From Porticoccus sp002390525 (GTDB lineage: Bacteria > Pseudomonadota > Gammaproteobacteria > Pseudomonadales > Porticoccaceae): 64,000 bases of DNA. The DNA is taken from contig OX044352.1 of the NCBI GenBank assembly GCA_943846655.1, forward strand, positions 310,001 to 374,000, in the 5' to 3' direction. The notes beneath the pieces were generated by a model, which was given only the letters and a program-made list of their open reading frames with translations, searched no databases and was not told the DNA's origin. Shown here one piece after another: positions 42,258-52,064 of the stretch; the stretch's first letter is position 1, and each line of letters begins with the position of its first letter. Both the position numbers and the translations under genes were made by a program.

Positions 42258-44513
42258 CTAATCTAGAGATTTTATTTCTACTTTATCTACTTTTTGAAAC
42301 CCTCTGGGCAACTTGTTTCCTCGTCGGCCTCTTTCCCCACGGTAATGCTCTAAATCGGATAATTTCAAACCTAAATAACGCTTACCAGAATATAAGAGAA
42401 GCTGCTGATCTTCTCTTATTGAGGTCACTGCAACCATATATTCCTCTCTTGCTTGCAGCCTGGAAGATGGAATGCTGATTAACTTATTACCCTTCCCTCG
42501 AGCCAGTTGAGGTAGATCAGTTATGGGAAAAACTAACATACGACCCTCGTTACTTACCGCAATCACCAAATCTTTGTTAGGGTCAGATATGAGGGCTGGT
42601 AATAAAACCTTTCCTCCTTTGGGAATAGAAATTGTAGCTTTTCCTGAACGATTTTTTGTTTGCAAATCCTCAATTTTTGCCACAAATCCATAGCCTGCAT
42701 CTGTTGCTAGAAGTATATGTTGATTATCCTCACCCATAACCAAACCATTGAAGTTCACACCAGAGGGTGCATTTAGTCTTCCTGTTACTGGCTCTCCATG
42801 TCCACGTGCAGAAGGTAAAGAGTGGGCAGATATAGAATAAGTCCGACCCCCAGAATCCAACAGAATTACGTTTTGATTGCTACGACCCTTAACTTCGCAA
42901 AAGAACTTATCTCCCTCTTTATAATTTAAGGAGAGTGGATCAAGGTCATGTCCTTTTGCAGACCTAATCCACCCCTTATCTGATAGGACAATAGTAACTG
43001 ATTCAGAGACTATTAAGTCGGTCTCGCAAAAAGCTTTAGCTTCAACTCTTTCTATTATTGGAGATCTCCTATCGTCCCCAAATTCTTCTGCTACCTCCAA
43101 TAGCTCTTTTTTTACTAAGCTTTTCAGGCGCTGGGAAGAATTAAGTATTTTTTCAAGTTTCTCTTGTTCTTTCGCAAGCTCTTTCTGCTCTGCTTTTATC
43201 TTAAATTCTTCTAACCTTGCAAGTTGTCTTAATTTAGTCTCTAAGACATATTCTGCCTGAATATCACTTAAGCTAAATCTTTGTATTAAAATAGGTTTAG
43301 GTTCATCTTCACCTCTAACTATTCTTATAACCTCGTCTATATTCAAGAGGGCAATTAATAGGCCATCGAGAAGATGTAATCTTTTTTCAACTTTTTCTAA
43401 ACGATGCGTTATGCGTCGCTTAACAACATTCAAACGAAATTTTATCCATTCTGATAGAATTTTCTTTAATGGTTTTACCTCGGGACGACCATTAATTCCA
43501 ATCATATTCATATTTATTCTGTAACTCTTTTCTAAATCAGTCGTAACAAATAAATGATTCATTAAAACTTCAAGATCAACCCTATTTGATTTTGGAACTA
43601 TGATCAATCGAGTTGGGTTTTCATGATCTGATTCATCTCTAAGGTCAGTAACCATAGGTAATTTTTTTGCATTCATTTGAGATGCGATTTGCTCTAGAAT
43701 CTTTGCCCCGGAGGCTTGGTGTGGCAAAGCGGTTAGGACTATATCTCCATCTTCTTTGTGCCAAACAGCTCTCATTTTTAGACTACCGCGTCCCGTTTCA
43801 TAGCTTTTTAGGATGTCATTCTGAGCTGTGACGATTTCAGCATCAGTAGGGTAATCCGGGCCCTTAATATAAGCATGAATTTCCTCAAGGGTTGCTTTTG
43901 GTTGATCAAGCAAATGAATACAAGCGCCAACTATCTCCCTGAGATTATGGGGGGGTATATCTGTTGCCATTCCAACGGCAATACCTGTAGTTCCGTTTAG
44001 CAAAACATGTGGAGCTCTTGCTGGCATTATTGATGGCTCCTCTAAACTACCATCAAAATTTGGCTTCCAGTCAGCTGTACCTTGACCTAATTCACTAAGT
44101 AAAATATCTGCAAATCTCGCTAATTTTGACTCCGTATAGCGCATTGCTGCAAAAGATTTAGGGTCATCTGGTGCTCCCCAGTTGCCTTGACCGTCTACTA
44201 ATGGATAGCGGTAAGAAAATGATTGTGCCATCAATACCATTGCTTCGTATGCAGCGCTGTCTCCATGAGGATGAAATTTACCAATCACATCACCTACGGT
44301 CCTAGCTGATTTTTTATATTTAGCCGTAGATTTAAGACCAAGCTCACTCATTGCATAAATAATTCTTCTCTGAACAGGTTTAAGGCCATCACCAATATTT
44401 GGCAAAGCGCGGTCTAAAATAACGTACATTGAGTAATCCAAATACGCTTTTTCCGTGTAATCATGCAGAGGTATTTGCTCTGGAATATCACCAATTAAGG
44501 AAGTTTCAGTCAT
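42258..44513 (-). CDS. parC: DNA topoisomerase IV subunit A
   Basis: DNA-cleaving subunit that decatenates daughter chromosomes with ParE. Seen: 751 residues. The catalytic Tyr126 lies in AAMRYTESKL. The quinolone-determining segment HPHGDSAAYEAM carries Asp85, Ser86 and Glu90, the unmutated residues. A C-terminal beta-pinwheel region contains shorter, degenerate repeats, typical of ParC rather than GyrA. parE lies 65 bases upstream, followed further upstream by yqiA, cpdA, yqiB and nudF in enteric-like order. Confidence 0.97.
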   Translation of the reverse strand: MTETSLIGDIPEQIPLHDYTEKAYLDYSMYVILDRALPNIGDGLKPVQRRIIYAMSELGLKSTAKYKKSARTVGDVIGKFHPHGDSAAYEAMVLMAQSFSYRYPLVDGQGNWGAPDDPKSFAAMRYTESKLARFADILLSELGQGTADWKPNFDGSLEEPSIMPARAPHVLLNGTTGIAVGMATDIPPHNLREIVGACIHLLDQPKATLEEIHAYIKGPDYPTDAEIVTAQNDILKSYETGRGSLKMRAVWHKEDGDIVLTALPHQASGAKILEQIASQMNAKKLPMVTDLRDESDHENPTRLIIVPKSNRVDLEVLMNHLFVTTDLEKSYRINMNMIGINGRPEVKPLKKILSEWIKFRLNVVKRRITHRLEKVEKRLHLLDGLLIALLNIDEVIRIVRGEDEPKPILIQRFSLSDIQAEYVLETKLRQLARLEEFKIKAEQKELAKEQEKLEKILNSSQRLKSLVKKELLEVAEEFGDDRRSPIIERVEAKAFCETDLIVSESVTIVLSDKGWIRSAKGHDLDPLSLNYKEGDKFFCEVKGRSNQNVILLDSGGRTYSISAHSLPSARGHGEPVTGRLNAPSGVNFNGLVMGEDNQHILLATDAGYGFVAKIEDLQTKNRSGKATISIPKGGKVLLPALISDPNKDLVIAVSNEGRMLVFPITDLPQLARGKGNKLISIPSSRLQAREEYMVAVTSIREDQQLLLYSGKRYLGLKLSDLEHYRGERGRRGNKLPRGFQKVDKVEIKSLD

Positions 44514-44578
44514 AATTTTATTTGCTCACCTATAAAATAAAATTTGTTAAAAAAATTAGTCTGCCAGCCAAGTAAGTC

Positions 44579-46462
44579 TCATATTTCTGCTAAATTTCCA
44601 GTATCCTCTAACCAAGTTTTTCTATCGCCTGCACGCTTTTTTGATAACAGCATATCTAACATTTGATCTGTGCTATCACCTTTTTCTATAGTTAATTGAA
44701 CTAGACGCCTTGTATCTGGATTCATTGTGGTTTCACGTAATTGCATAGGATTCATTTCACCTAGACCTTTAAAGCGCTGTATGTTTATTTTTGCATTCCT
44801 TTTATCTGCAGTAACCCTATCCAAAATACTCTGTTTTTCACTATCATCAAGGGCATAAAACACATCTTTTCCTACATCAACTCTATATAGTGGCGGCATG
44901 GCAACATATACATGTCCCTTGTCGACCATCGAACGGAAATGTTTCACAAATAAAGCGCAAAGTAGTGTTGCAATATGAAGGCCATCAGAGTCCGCATCTG
45001 CCAAAATACATACCTTGTGATATCTAAGATTACCCAAATCTTCTGATTGAGGATCTATACCAAGCGCAACAGAAATATCATGAACCTCCTGCGATGCCAA
45101 AACCTCTTCTCCATCTACCTCCCAAGTATTTAAAATTTTTCCTCTAAGAGGCATTATTGCTTGAAATTCTCGGCTTCGAGCTTGCTTTGCAGAACCTCCA
45201 GCAGAGTCTCCTTCGACTAAGAATATTTCACAAAGTTCTGGACTAACCGAAGAACAATCTGCTAACTTACCAGGCAACGCAGGTCCAGCAGTTACTCTCT
45301 TTCTAGCAATTTTCTTACTAGCTTTTAGTCTTTTTTGAGCATTGTTAATAAATAATTCTGCTAATAACTCAGCATCTTCTGTATGTTTATTGACCCACAA
45401 ACTAAAGGCATCTTTTGTGATATTAGAAATAAATGACGCTGCTTCACGTGACGACAATCGCTCCTTAGTCTGTCCAGAAAATTGAGGATCAGCTAGCTTA
45501 GCTGACAACACAAACGCGCACTTGTCCCAAACATCCTCTGGCGCCAGCTTAACTCCACGGGGTAAAAGATTTCGAAATTCACAAAACTCTTTCATTGCCT
45601 CAAGTAATCCAGTTCGGAAGCCATTTACATGAGTGCCGCCTTGAATTGTTGGTATTAAATTCACATAACTTTCTTGAATTAAATCTCCCCCTTCGGGTAG
45701 CCACTGCACTGCCCAGTCAACAGCTGCTGAGTCGAATGACGAACTTCCCACAAAAGGTTCTAGGGGAACTGGCCTCCATTCTTTTGTTGAGCCCTCGAGG
45801 TAATCTTTAAGGCCATCCTTATAAGACCAAATATCAAATTCTCCAGTATTTTCATCACTGAAGCTTACTTCTAAACCAGCACAGAGAACTGCCTTTGCTC
45901 TCAATACATGTTTAAGTCTTGAAATAGAGAATTTGATAGAGTCGAAATATTGTGGATCTGGGTAAAAGTGTATGAGTGTTCCCGTATTTTTTTTTCCACA
46001 GCTATCTATGATTTCTAGTTCAGAAATTTTTTCACCATTAGAGAAGACCATATTATATACGCTGGAATCTCTTTTAATTGTAACCTCTAATTTAGAGGAT
46101 AGCGCATTTACGACAGAAATGCCGACCCCATGAAGTCCTCCGGAAAATTTATAACTTTTACCAGAAAATTTTCCACCAGCATGAAGTGTCGAAAGAATTA
46201 CTTCTACCCCTGGCAAACCTTGCTCGGGATGAGTGTCTACCGGCATTCCTCGACCATCATCTAGCACAGACAATGAACCATCTTTATGGTGTGTGACTAC
46301 TAATTTTGAGGCATGTCCAGCCAGAGCTTCATCAATACTATTATCTATCGCTTCTTGTGCTAAATGGTTTGGACGTGAAGTATCTGTATACATGCCAGGT
46401 CTTTTTCTGACAGGGTCTAACCCAGTTAAAACTTCAATATCCTCTGATGTGTAGTTACTCAT
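44579..46462 (-). CDS. parE: DNA topoisomerase IV subunit B
   Basis: ATPase subunit of topoisomerase IV. Seen: 627 residues, against about 630 in enterics. GHKL ATP site EAIDNSIDEAL, DDGRGMPV and GGLHGVG; Toprim domain LVEGDSAGGSAKQARSRE and ADADSDGLHI. The lack of the long insert seen in GyrB of gammaproteobacteria, and the parC neighbour, support ParE. It starts 10 bases after yqiA stops. Confidence 0.97.
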   Translation of the reverse strand: MSNYTSEDIEVLTGLDPVRKRPGMYTDTSRPNHLAQEAIDNSIDEALAGHASKLVVTHHKDGSLSVLDDGRGMPVDTHPEQGLPGVEVILSTLHAGGKFSGKSYKFSGGLHGVGISVVNALSSKLEVTIKRDSSVYNMVFSNGEKISELEIIDSCGKKNTGTLIHFYPDPQYFDSIKFSISRLKHVLRAKAVLCAGLEVSFSDENTGEFDIWSYKDGLKDYLEGSTKEWRPVPLEPFVGSSSFDSAAVDWAVQWLPEGGDLIQESYVNLIPTIQGGTHVNGFRTGLLEAMKEFCEFRNLLPRGVKLAPEDVWDKCAFVLSAKLADPQFSGQTKERLSSREAASFISNITKDAFSLWVNKHTEDAELLAELFINNAQKRLKASKKIARKRVTAGPALPGKLADCSSVSPELCEIFLVEGDSAGGSAKQARSREFQAIMPLRGKILNTWEVDGEEVLASQEVHDISVALGIDPQSEDLGNLRYHKVCILADADSDGLHIATLLCALFVKHFRSMVDKGHVYVAMPPLYRVDVGKDVFYALDDSEKQSILDRVTADKRNAKINIQRFKGLGEMNPMQLRETTMNPDTRRLVQLTIEKGDSTDQMLDMLLSKKRAGDRKTWLEDTGNLAEI

Positions 46463-46472
46463 AAAAAACCGT

Positions 46473-47039
46473 CTATGGTTGTAAAAATTTAATTATGGCA
46501 GGTAAATGCTGCTCATAGCCTTGAAAATTATGATTGCCCCCTTGTTCGATAGTAAGCATACATTGGGAATATTTGATCTCGGCTTGGCGATAATCTAATA
46601 TCTCATCAGCTGTTTGGAGTAACACCCATATATTTTTTGGGTTGTGTATATCAGCAACATTGATGCTTTCTAAAAAATTAATGTGACTTTGAGTGAGGAT
46701 ATAGGTCTCACCAGAATGATAGTTAGAATTTAACCCCAAATACTGACTCATTGTTTTGTGAGGCTCAACTGCTGGGTTTATTAAAACTGATTTTAATTTA
46801 TACTTTTGGGCAAGCCATGTTGCGTAAAAACCACCTAACGAGCTTCCTATTAATCCAATCGCGTCATCGCAATGCTCAATTATTTCCTCAAGCTGACCAA
46901 TAGCTAATTGTGTATCGCCACTTAGCGCTGGGCAAATGAATTTTTTGTTTGCAGATATCTCATCTATCCAGGTTTCTGTTTGCTGTGCCTTGGTGGAAGC
47001 AGGTGAGCTATTAAATCCGTGAATATAAAGTATTGTCAT
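46473..47039 (-). CDS. yqiA: Esterase YqiA (alpha/beta hydrolase)
   Basis: Small alpha/beta hydrolase; the Escherichia coli homologue hydrolyses short acyl esters, natural substrate unknown. Seen: 188 residues from the ATG at 47039 (a TTG 6 bases earlier is less likely). Oxyanion region YIHGFNSSP, nucleophile Ser67 in GSSLGGFYA, and the final catalytic His probably in GGNHNFQGYE. It sits between parE and cpdA as in enteric bacteria. Confidence 0.9.
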   Translation of the reverse strand: MTILYIHGFNSSPASTKAQQTETWIDEISANKKFICPALSGDTQLAIGQLEEIIEHCDDAIGLIGSSLGGFYATWLAQKYKLKSVLINPAVEPHKTMSQYLGLNSNYHSGETYILTQSHINFLESINVADIHNPKNIWVLLQTADEILDYRQAEIKYSQCMLTIEQGGNHNFQGYEQHLPAIIKFLQP

Positions 47040-47168
47040 ATCCAAAAATCTCTTTGTTTAAATCCCTATAGTGATATAAATTCTTAAAAGATAAAAGCTA
47101 AATAAAAATTTGTTTTATCAACAAACCTAAAGTACATTACTAGAAAAAAAGTTAACTGAACATGAGTA

Positions 47169-47921
47169 TTAAGATTTCAGATAATTTACACCGGTAACTA
47201 TAACTCCGTCAGACTTTAAGTCTATCCATCTATAACTAGGACCATCTGAACTTATTTCAAAATAATCAATATCTTTTACAAATTGGTAGCAAGTTGAAGG
47301 GGTGCTATAAACGATCAAATTACCCCAATCTATAGCTCTCTCTTGGTGAACATGGCCAGTAAATATGGCTTTCACATTAGGGTGTCCAGATAATATTGTT
47401 TCAAGCTTGCCGCTATTAGTAATTCGATGCTCGTCTAACCACTTCGAGTTTATGCTGGCTGGCGGATGATGGACAAATAACAAAATATAAAGATCCTTAT
47501 ATTTTTTTAACAAAAACTCTAATTCTTCAATTTCATTTTTAGCCAAAAATCCCTCAACATTTTTAGAATCGCAGCTGATAAGTGAAATAATGACCCAATT
47601 GTCATGCTTTTCAACACGTATAAATTGCTGTGAAATTATATTACTCATGAGTTGAAGGTCGTCATGGTTTCCTGGAATCCATCTGTAAGGTAGGCCCTCT
47701 TTATCCATTGTGTCGGAAAATAACTGGTAAGATGTCTTAGCTCCTGACGCAGAAATATCACCTGAAATAATAATCAAAGAGGATCCGAACTTTTTTTTAA
47801 TCTCACATAAAACTTTCTTGAAGCTGTCATATGTATTAACACCGTTAGATAGAAAGTCTTTTTTTGACCCCAGATGACAATCGCTGATCTGTATCAAGTT
47901 AATAACATCAGTTTTTTTCAA
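47169..47921 (-). CDS. cpdA: 3',5'-cyclic-AMP phosphodiesterase CpdA
   Basis: Metallophosphoesterase that hydrolyses cAMP. Seen: 250 residues with the five metal-site blocks in order: ISDCHLGS, SGDISASG, GNHDD, LFVHHPP and FTGHVHQER. The start is TTG at 47921 with AGGA 6-7 bases upstream; no ATG fits. Neighbouring genes keep the enteric order nudF-yqiB-cpdA-yqiA. A catabolite regulator that would use cAMP is not in the window. Confidence 0.92.
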   Translation of the reverse strand: MKKTDVINLIQISDCHLGSKKDFLSNGVNTYDSFKKVLCEIKKKFGSSLIIISGDISASGAKTSYQLFSDTMDKEGLPYRWIPGNHDDLQLMSNIISQQFIRVEKHDNWVIISLISCDSKNVEGFLAKNEIEELEFLLKKYKDLYILLFVHHPPASINSKWLDEHRITNSGKLETILSGHPNVKAIFTGHVHQERAIDWGNLIVYSTPSTCYQFVKDIDYFEISSDGPSYRWIDLKSDGVIVTGVNYLKS

Positions 47922-47981
47922 TTTAAATCCTTGGTAGCAACATTGATTTGAGTTTTAAAGAATTTGATAAATATGTTAGCC

Positions 47982-48449
47982 TTAAATTACTAAAGAGTTG
48001 TCATATCCGTATTCAAGGCAATACTCTAACCACTCTGATAAAAACTTATTCCACTGTGATTTTTCATCGGGTTGATACATATTTTGGTTTAATTTTTCAT
48101 ATCTAGGTCGAATAGATCTGACTTTATCACAAGATATCACCTCTGCCATTTTTGCATCATGATAAAGTCTCATGGTTAGCTGAGGCATTGTTAGCCATGA
48201 ATTAAGCATTTTGCAAGGCATATATTCACCTGTTTCTTCGCGCAACAGGATAAGTGTTGTATATCGAGTTATTTCTAGAACCTGTAAAAGTAAAATATGT
48301 TTACCGGTATTAAAAATTAGTATTTTTTTCTCTTTAGCATGGTGCATTTGAGGAAAAATTTTTTTCAATCTAAAGTAATTAGCCTCACCATCAGCTAAGT
48401 AACTACATAGATCTACTTTATATTTAAACCTAGGGTTGACTTCAGTCAA
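47982..48449 (-). CDS. yqiB: DUF1249 protein YqiB
   Basis: Function unknown. Seen: 155 residues with the DUF1249 pattern: an N-terminal YKVDLCSYLADGEANYFRL segment, beta strands to about residue 90, MRLYHDAKMAEVI in the middle, and a C-terminal helix with W and acidic residues. The start is TTG at 48449 with GGAG 7 bases upstream. It lies between nudF and cpdA, matching other gammaproteobacteria. No catalytic motif is evident. Confidence 0.86.
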   Translation of the reverse strand: MTEVNPRFKYKVDLCSYLADGEANYFRLKKIFPQMHHAKEKKILIFNTGKHILLLQVLEITRYTTLILLREETGEYMPCKMLNSWLTMPQLTMRLYHDAKMAEVISCDKVRSIRPRYEKLNQNMYQPDEKSQWNKFLSEWLEYCLEYGYDNSLVI

Positions 48450-48485
48450 TCTATTTCTCCTACATAAGCATTAATAAGAAAATGT

Positions 48486-49091
48486 TTATATAAAATCGTC
48501 GAAATTTTTTTGTAACCACATCAAAGAAATTGTAGTGGCTGCGTTATCGCATTGACCAGCTTTCATATATAAAGGTATATCATCCTGGGGAACTATATGC
48601 AAAAAAATATCTTCTGATTGCTCATTCATACCTAATTCACCATCAAGTCCCAGCAGATTTGTTATACCGCAATAAAGATGCATTCTTTCGTTGGTTCCAC
48701 CTGGACTTACCCAGTACTGACAGATTGGATGAAGTTGAACTTTATTAATTCCAACTTCTTCTTGTATTTCCCTCAAAGCTGCTTGCTCAAATGATTCATC
48801 AGGGTCGACCATACCAGCCACAACTTCATATAGCCAAGGGCTATTCTTGTCGCCCAGAGCTCCAACACGAAATTGTTCTACCAGCCCTATAAGCTTATGG
48901 GCTGGATCGTAAAGCAAAACACCCACCGCAGAACCTCTTTCGAAAAGTTCTCGTTTAATGGGTTTACTCCATTCTCCGGAAAACAGCTTATATCGTAATG
49001 TAACTCGAAGCATCTCAAAGAATCCAGAAAATACTTTCTCTTGATTCTCTATCGAAATATCTCGGGAGTTGTATTTATGTTTTGGTAACAT
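48486..49091 (-). CDS. nudF: ADP-ribose pyrophosphatase NudF
   Basis: Nudix hydrolase that splits ADP-ribose to AMP and ribose 5-phosphate. Seen: 201 residues. Nudix box GMVDPDESFEQAALREIQEEVGI (spans about residues 97-119; key residues G, E, REIQEE, G). Upstream EQFRVGAL and downstream WVSPGGTNERMHLY are NudF features. It is the first gene of the nudF-yqiB-cpdA-yqiA-parE-parC series and diverges from tolC. Confidence 0.95.
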   Translation of the reverse strand: MLPKHKYNSRDISIENQEKVFSGFFEMLRVTLRYKLFSGEWSKPIKRELFERGSAVGVLLYDPAHKLIGLVEQFRVGALGDKNSPWLYEVVAGMVDPDESFEQAALREIQEEVGINKVQLHPICQYWVSPGGTNERMHLYCGITNLLGLDGELGMNEQSEDIFLHIVPQDDIPLYMKAGQCDNAATTISLMWLQKNFDDFI

Positions 49092-49215
49092 AATAATTAT
49101 ACCTCTGTTAGTTAGCTTTATTTAACGAAATCTATTATACATTCAGTCATACAATGGCTAGTTAATATAAATCTGATAAACTTCAGTTAGTATTTTTTTA
49201 GCTTTGGAAAACTCG

Positions 49216-50634
49216 ATGAAGTGCTTTGCTATTTTTTTTATTATTATATCCATAAATGTTTTGGCACCAATTTGCTGGAGCGCTGAAACATTATCAAAAA
49301 TATATGAACTTTCCTTAAACAATGACCCACAATTGTTAGCTGCAAAAGCTGACTACTTAGCTAAAAAAGAATCAAAGAATATTAGTAGGGCGGCACTTCT
49401 TCCATCAATTGTAGCAGAAGCTAAATACAGAGAAGCTGAAACAAAAGGCTCATCAACGAGGGTTTTGGGTGCAGGAGGTTCAATATTCGGCACCAAAGGT
49501 AACAATGATAGAGATGAAAAATCTTATGGAGTTAGCCTAACTCAACCAATTTTTGACATGCCAGCATGGTTTGATTTTAAAATGGGTGTCAAGCTGAGTC
49601 TTGAAGCAAAATCAAAATTTTCTGCAGATAGACAATCACATATCATGAGATGTGCGGAGTCATATTATGCAGTGCTCAGGGCAGAGGAAAATTTAAAAAA
49701 TATTATTGAGGAGGAAGCAGCTTTAAAAAAACAATTCGAGCAAATCAATAATCGTTTTGATGTTGGTTTATCATCTATAACTGAGATTCATGAAGCTCAA
49801 GTTGCCTTGAATAATGCAGAGGTTTCGTCTCTAGATGCAAAAGCCAAGCTAGTATTAGTATTTGATGGGCTCACTATATTAACTGGCAGAAATCATGATA
49901 TTCTGGCCGGACTAAAACGAGATTTTCCCATCGTCAAGCCTGAACCGTTAGATAGAGAACAATGGGTACAGTTTGCGGTAAATAATAATTATCAATTGAA
50001 AGCTGCTAAGCATGCTGAAGAAGCTGCTAAGCAAAACACAAAGTCAAAAAAATACGCTCATTTACCAAAACTTGAAGGCTCGATGTCTTTCTATGATAAT
50101 CGTTCTGATGAATATTTTTCTGGTACAGATCTAAATACTAATACAGTATTCTCCAGTCCTTCAGAAAGTAATCAAATTGGTCGTAATATTGGAATAGAGT
50201 TAAGTCTCCCGATCTTTACAGGAGGACTTGTAAGCGCAGAACGAAGACAGGCTGTCCAGGAATACATAAAATTGAGAGAAATCTGGATAGGGAAAAAAAG
50301 AAGTACAACGCAGCAAGCTAGGTCTAAACATTTGCAAGTATTGACTAATATTGCACGAGTAAAAGCTCGACAACGTGCACTCGACTCTGCAAGAAAAGCG
50401 ATGGCCTCAAACGAAGAAAGCTACGAAACTGGAACTCGAAATATTTCGGATGTTTTAATTTCAAAACAAAATTACCATCAAGCTAAAAGAGATTATGCCG
50501 ACTCACGATATGACTACATAATTAGTTTGTTAGGGCTAAAAGAAGTGGCTGGACAACTTAGTCCACAAGATCTATTTGACTTAGACGGCTGGTTGGACCC
50601 AGAAATTATTGTGACAAAATCTCTGAATCAATAA
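49216..50634 (+). CDS. tolC: Outer-membrane efflux protein TolC
   Basis: Trimeric outer-membrane channel used by type I secretion and drug efflux pumps. Seen: 472 residues from the ATG at 49216. Signal peptide ending CWSA; two homologous helical halves, each with the family pattern (LSLNNDPQLLAAKADYLAKKES in the first, QFAVNNNYQLKAAKHAEEAA in the second), and FDVGLSSITEIHEAQVALNNAE. A GGA site lies 8 bases before the ATG. Its last 29 bases overlap the end of the convergent waaA. Confidence 0.93.
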   Translation: MKCFAIFFIIISINVLAPICWSAETLSKIYELSLNNDPQLLAAKADYLAKKESKNISRAALLPSIVAEAKYREAETKGSSTRVLGAGGSIFGTKGNNDRDEKSYGVSLTQPIFDMPAWFDFKMGVKLSLEAKSKFSADRQSHIMRCAESYYAVLRAEENLKNIIEEEAALKKQFEQINNRFDVGLSSITEIHEAQVALNNAEVSSLDAKAKLVLVFDGLTILTGRNHDILAGLKRDFPIVKPEPLDREQWVQFAVNNNYQLKAAKHAEEAAKQNTKSKKYAHLPKLEGSMSFYDNRSDEYFSGTDLNTNTVFSSPSESNQIGRNIGIELSLPIFTGGLVSAERRQAVQEYIKLREIWIGKKRSTTQQARSKHLQVLTNIARVKARQRALDSARKAMASNEESYETGTRNISDVLISKQNYHQAKRDYADSRYDYIISLLGLKEVAGQLSPQDLFDLDGWLDPEIIVTKSLNQ

Positions 50635-51886
50635 TCTTAGTTATCTTTTCTAAAGCTCCACGATTACTGTCCGCAATTAACTTAGCAGCATTCCCCATTC
50701 GTTTAGATTTATTAGCATCTTTAAGAATTTCAGAAACAGTTTCCGCGATACTTATTGAATCTTTGCAAATAGCCATTCCTTCAACATTTTTAAGCAACTT
50801 TGATACATCTAAAAAATTATGTAGAAACGGGCCACTTATAATCGGAGCACCCCATATAGCTGGTTCGATTAGGCTATGTCCTCCTACTGGAACAAGGCTA
50901 CCTCCTACAAAAGTAACATCACATAATCCATAAAATAACATGAGTTCCCCCATAGTATCTCCGAGTAGAATTTGATCATTTATCGTGATTTTTGGATTAT
51001 TACTTCTTCTAACAAAACTAAGTTTATGTCTTGAAAAAAGGTTAGCCACACTGTTAAATCTTTCGGGATGTCTCGGAACTATTATCAATAAAAGCTCTGG
51101 ATGGGATATTTTTATTTGCTTATAGGCCTCTAAAATGATTTCGTCCTCACCAAAATGTGTACTCGCTGCAAGAAATATTTTTCTTTGTCCCACATCTGAC
51201 CATTCTGCCTTTAATTTAGATGCCTTATTCACTAGATCACTTTCTAGACTACTATCAAATTTGATATTGCCAGCTATCATCAGCTTCGATTCAGGTAAAC
51301 CTAATTCTAAGAAATTCTTTCCGTCATTATCGTATTGTGCAATTACATAACTTATTTTTTTCAGCATACTCACTGTAAAGCTAGAAAATCTCTTATACCC
51401 CTTGAGGGATTTGCTTGACATTCTTGCATTAGCTACAACCACCGGTATGTTGGCATGACTGCAGTAATGTATCATATTCGGCCATAATTCAGTCTCCATA
51501 ATGATCACCAAACTAGGATGAGTCTGCTTTAAAAAGCGCCTCACAGCATATGGGAGGTCATAAGGAGCATAAACATGGTAGACATCATCAGAAAAAATTG
51601 ATTTTACTCTTTCCGAGCCAGTAAGCGTTGTAGTGGTTACAACCAGAATTCTATCAGGGTAATCTGTCTGTATTTTCTTTATCAAAGGGACAGCCGCTAA
51701 AGTTTCACCCACTGAAACACAGTGGATCCAAACTACTTGTCGATGTGATGGAATTTTCGGTATGAACCCAAATCTTTGATACCAACGATTTCCATGCTGA
51801 CTTGCCCTTATAGCACGCAATAAGGTCCTCAGTAATAAGAAGGGCGTTAAAAAATATAAGGAAACTGTGTAAAATAAACGTAACAT
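50606..51886 (-). CDS. waaA: 3-deoxy-D-manno-octulosonic acid (Kdo) transferase
   Basis: Adds Kdo to lipid A precursor at the inner membrane. Seen: 426 residues, near the enteric 425. The start MLRLFYTVSLYFLTPFLLLR forms the membrane anchor; VWIHCVSVGETLAAVPLI and VVTTTTLTGSERVK follow, then the GT-B C-terminal part FVGGSLVPVGGHSLIEPA. ATG 51886 is chosen over GTG 51898 by comparison with the family. Convergent with tolC, with a 29-base overlap of coding ends. Confidence 0.95.
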   Translation of the reverse strand: MLRLFYTVSLYFLTPFLLLRTLLRAIRASQHGNRWYQRFGFIPKIPSHRQVVWIHCVSVGETLAAVPLIKKIQTDYPDRILVVTTTTLTGSERVKSIFSDDVYHVYAPYDLPYAVRRFLKQTHPSLVIIMETELWPNMIHYCSHANIPVVVANARMSSKSLKGYKRFSSFTVSMLKKISYVIAQYDNDGKNFLELGLPESKLMIAGNIKFDSSLESDLVNKASKLKAEWSDVGQRKIFLAASTHFGEDEIILEAYKQIKISHPELLLIIVPRHPERFNSVANLFSRHKLSFVRRSNNPKITINDQILLGDTMGELMLFYGLCDVTFVGGSLVPVGGHSLIEPAIWGAPIISGPFLHNFLDVSKLLKNVEGMAICKDSISIAETVSEILKDANKSKRMGNAAKLIADSNRGALEKITKIIDSEILSQ

Positions 51887-52064
51887 ATATCTCGGCACTC
51901 AAAAATTAATTGATATACTAAAATGAAAGACAGTGGTTTCTTTTTGCCTCTAAAAGCATAATAAAATTAGTCAGGCTATACTACTAGCTTTAATATAGAA
52001 ACCAAAAATCCAGACTGCTTATAAAAAAATAAAGGGCAACTTACTTCAAAGGATTCTAACTAGT

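Noticed and set aside
42258..44513. Quinolone-resistance changes in ParC.
   Set aside because: Asp85, Ser86 and Glu90 are the unmutated residues.
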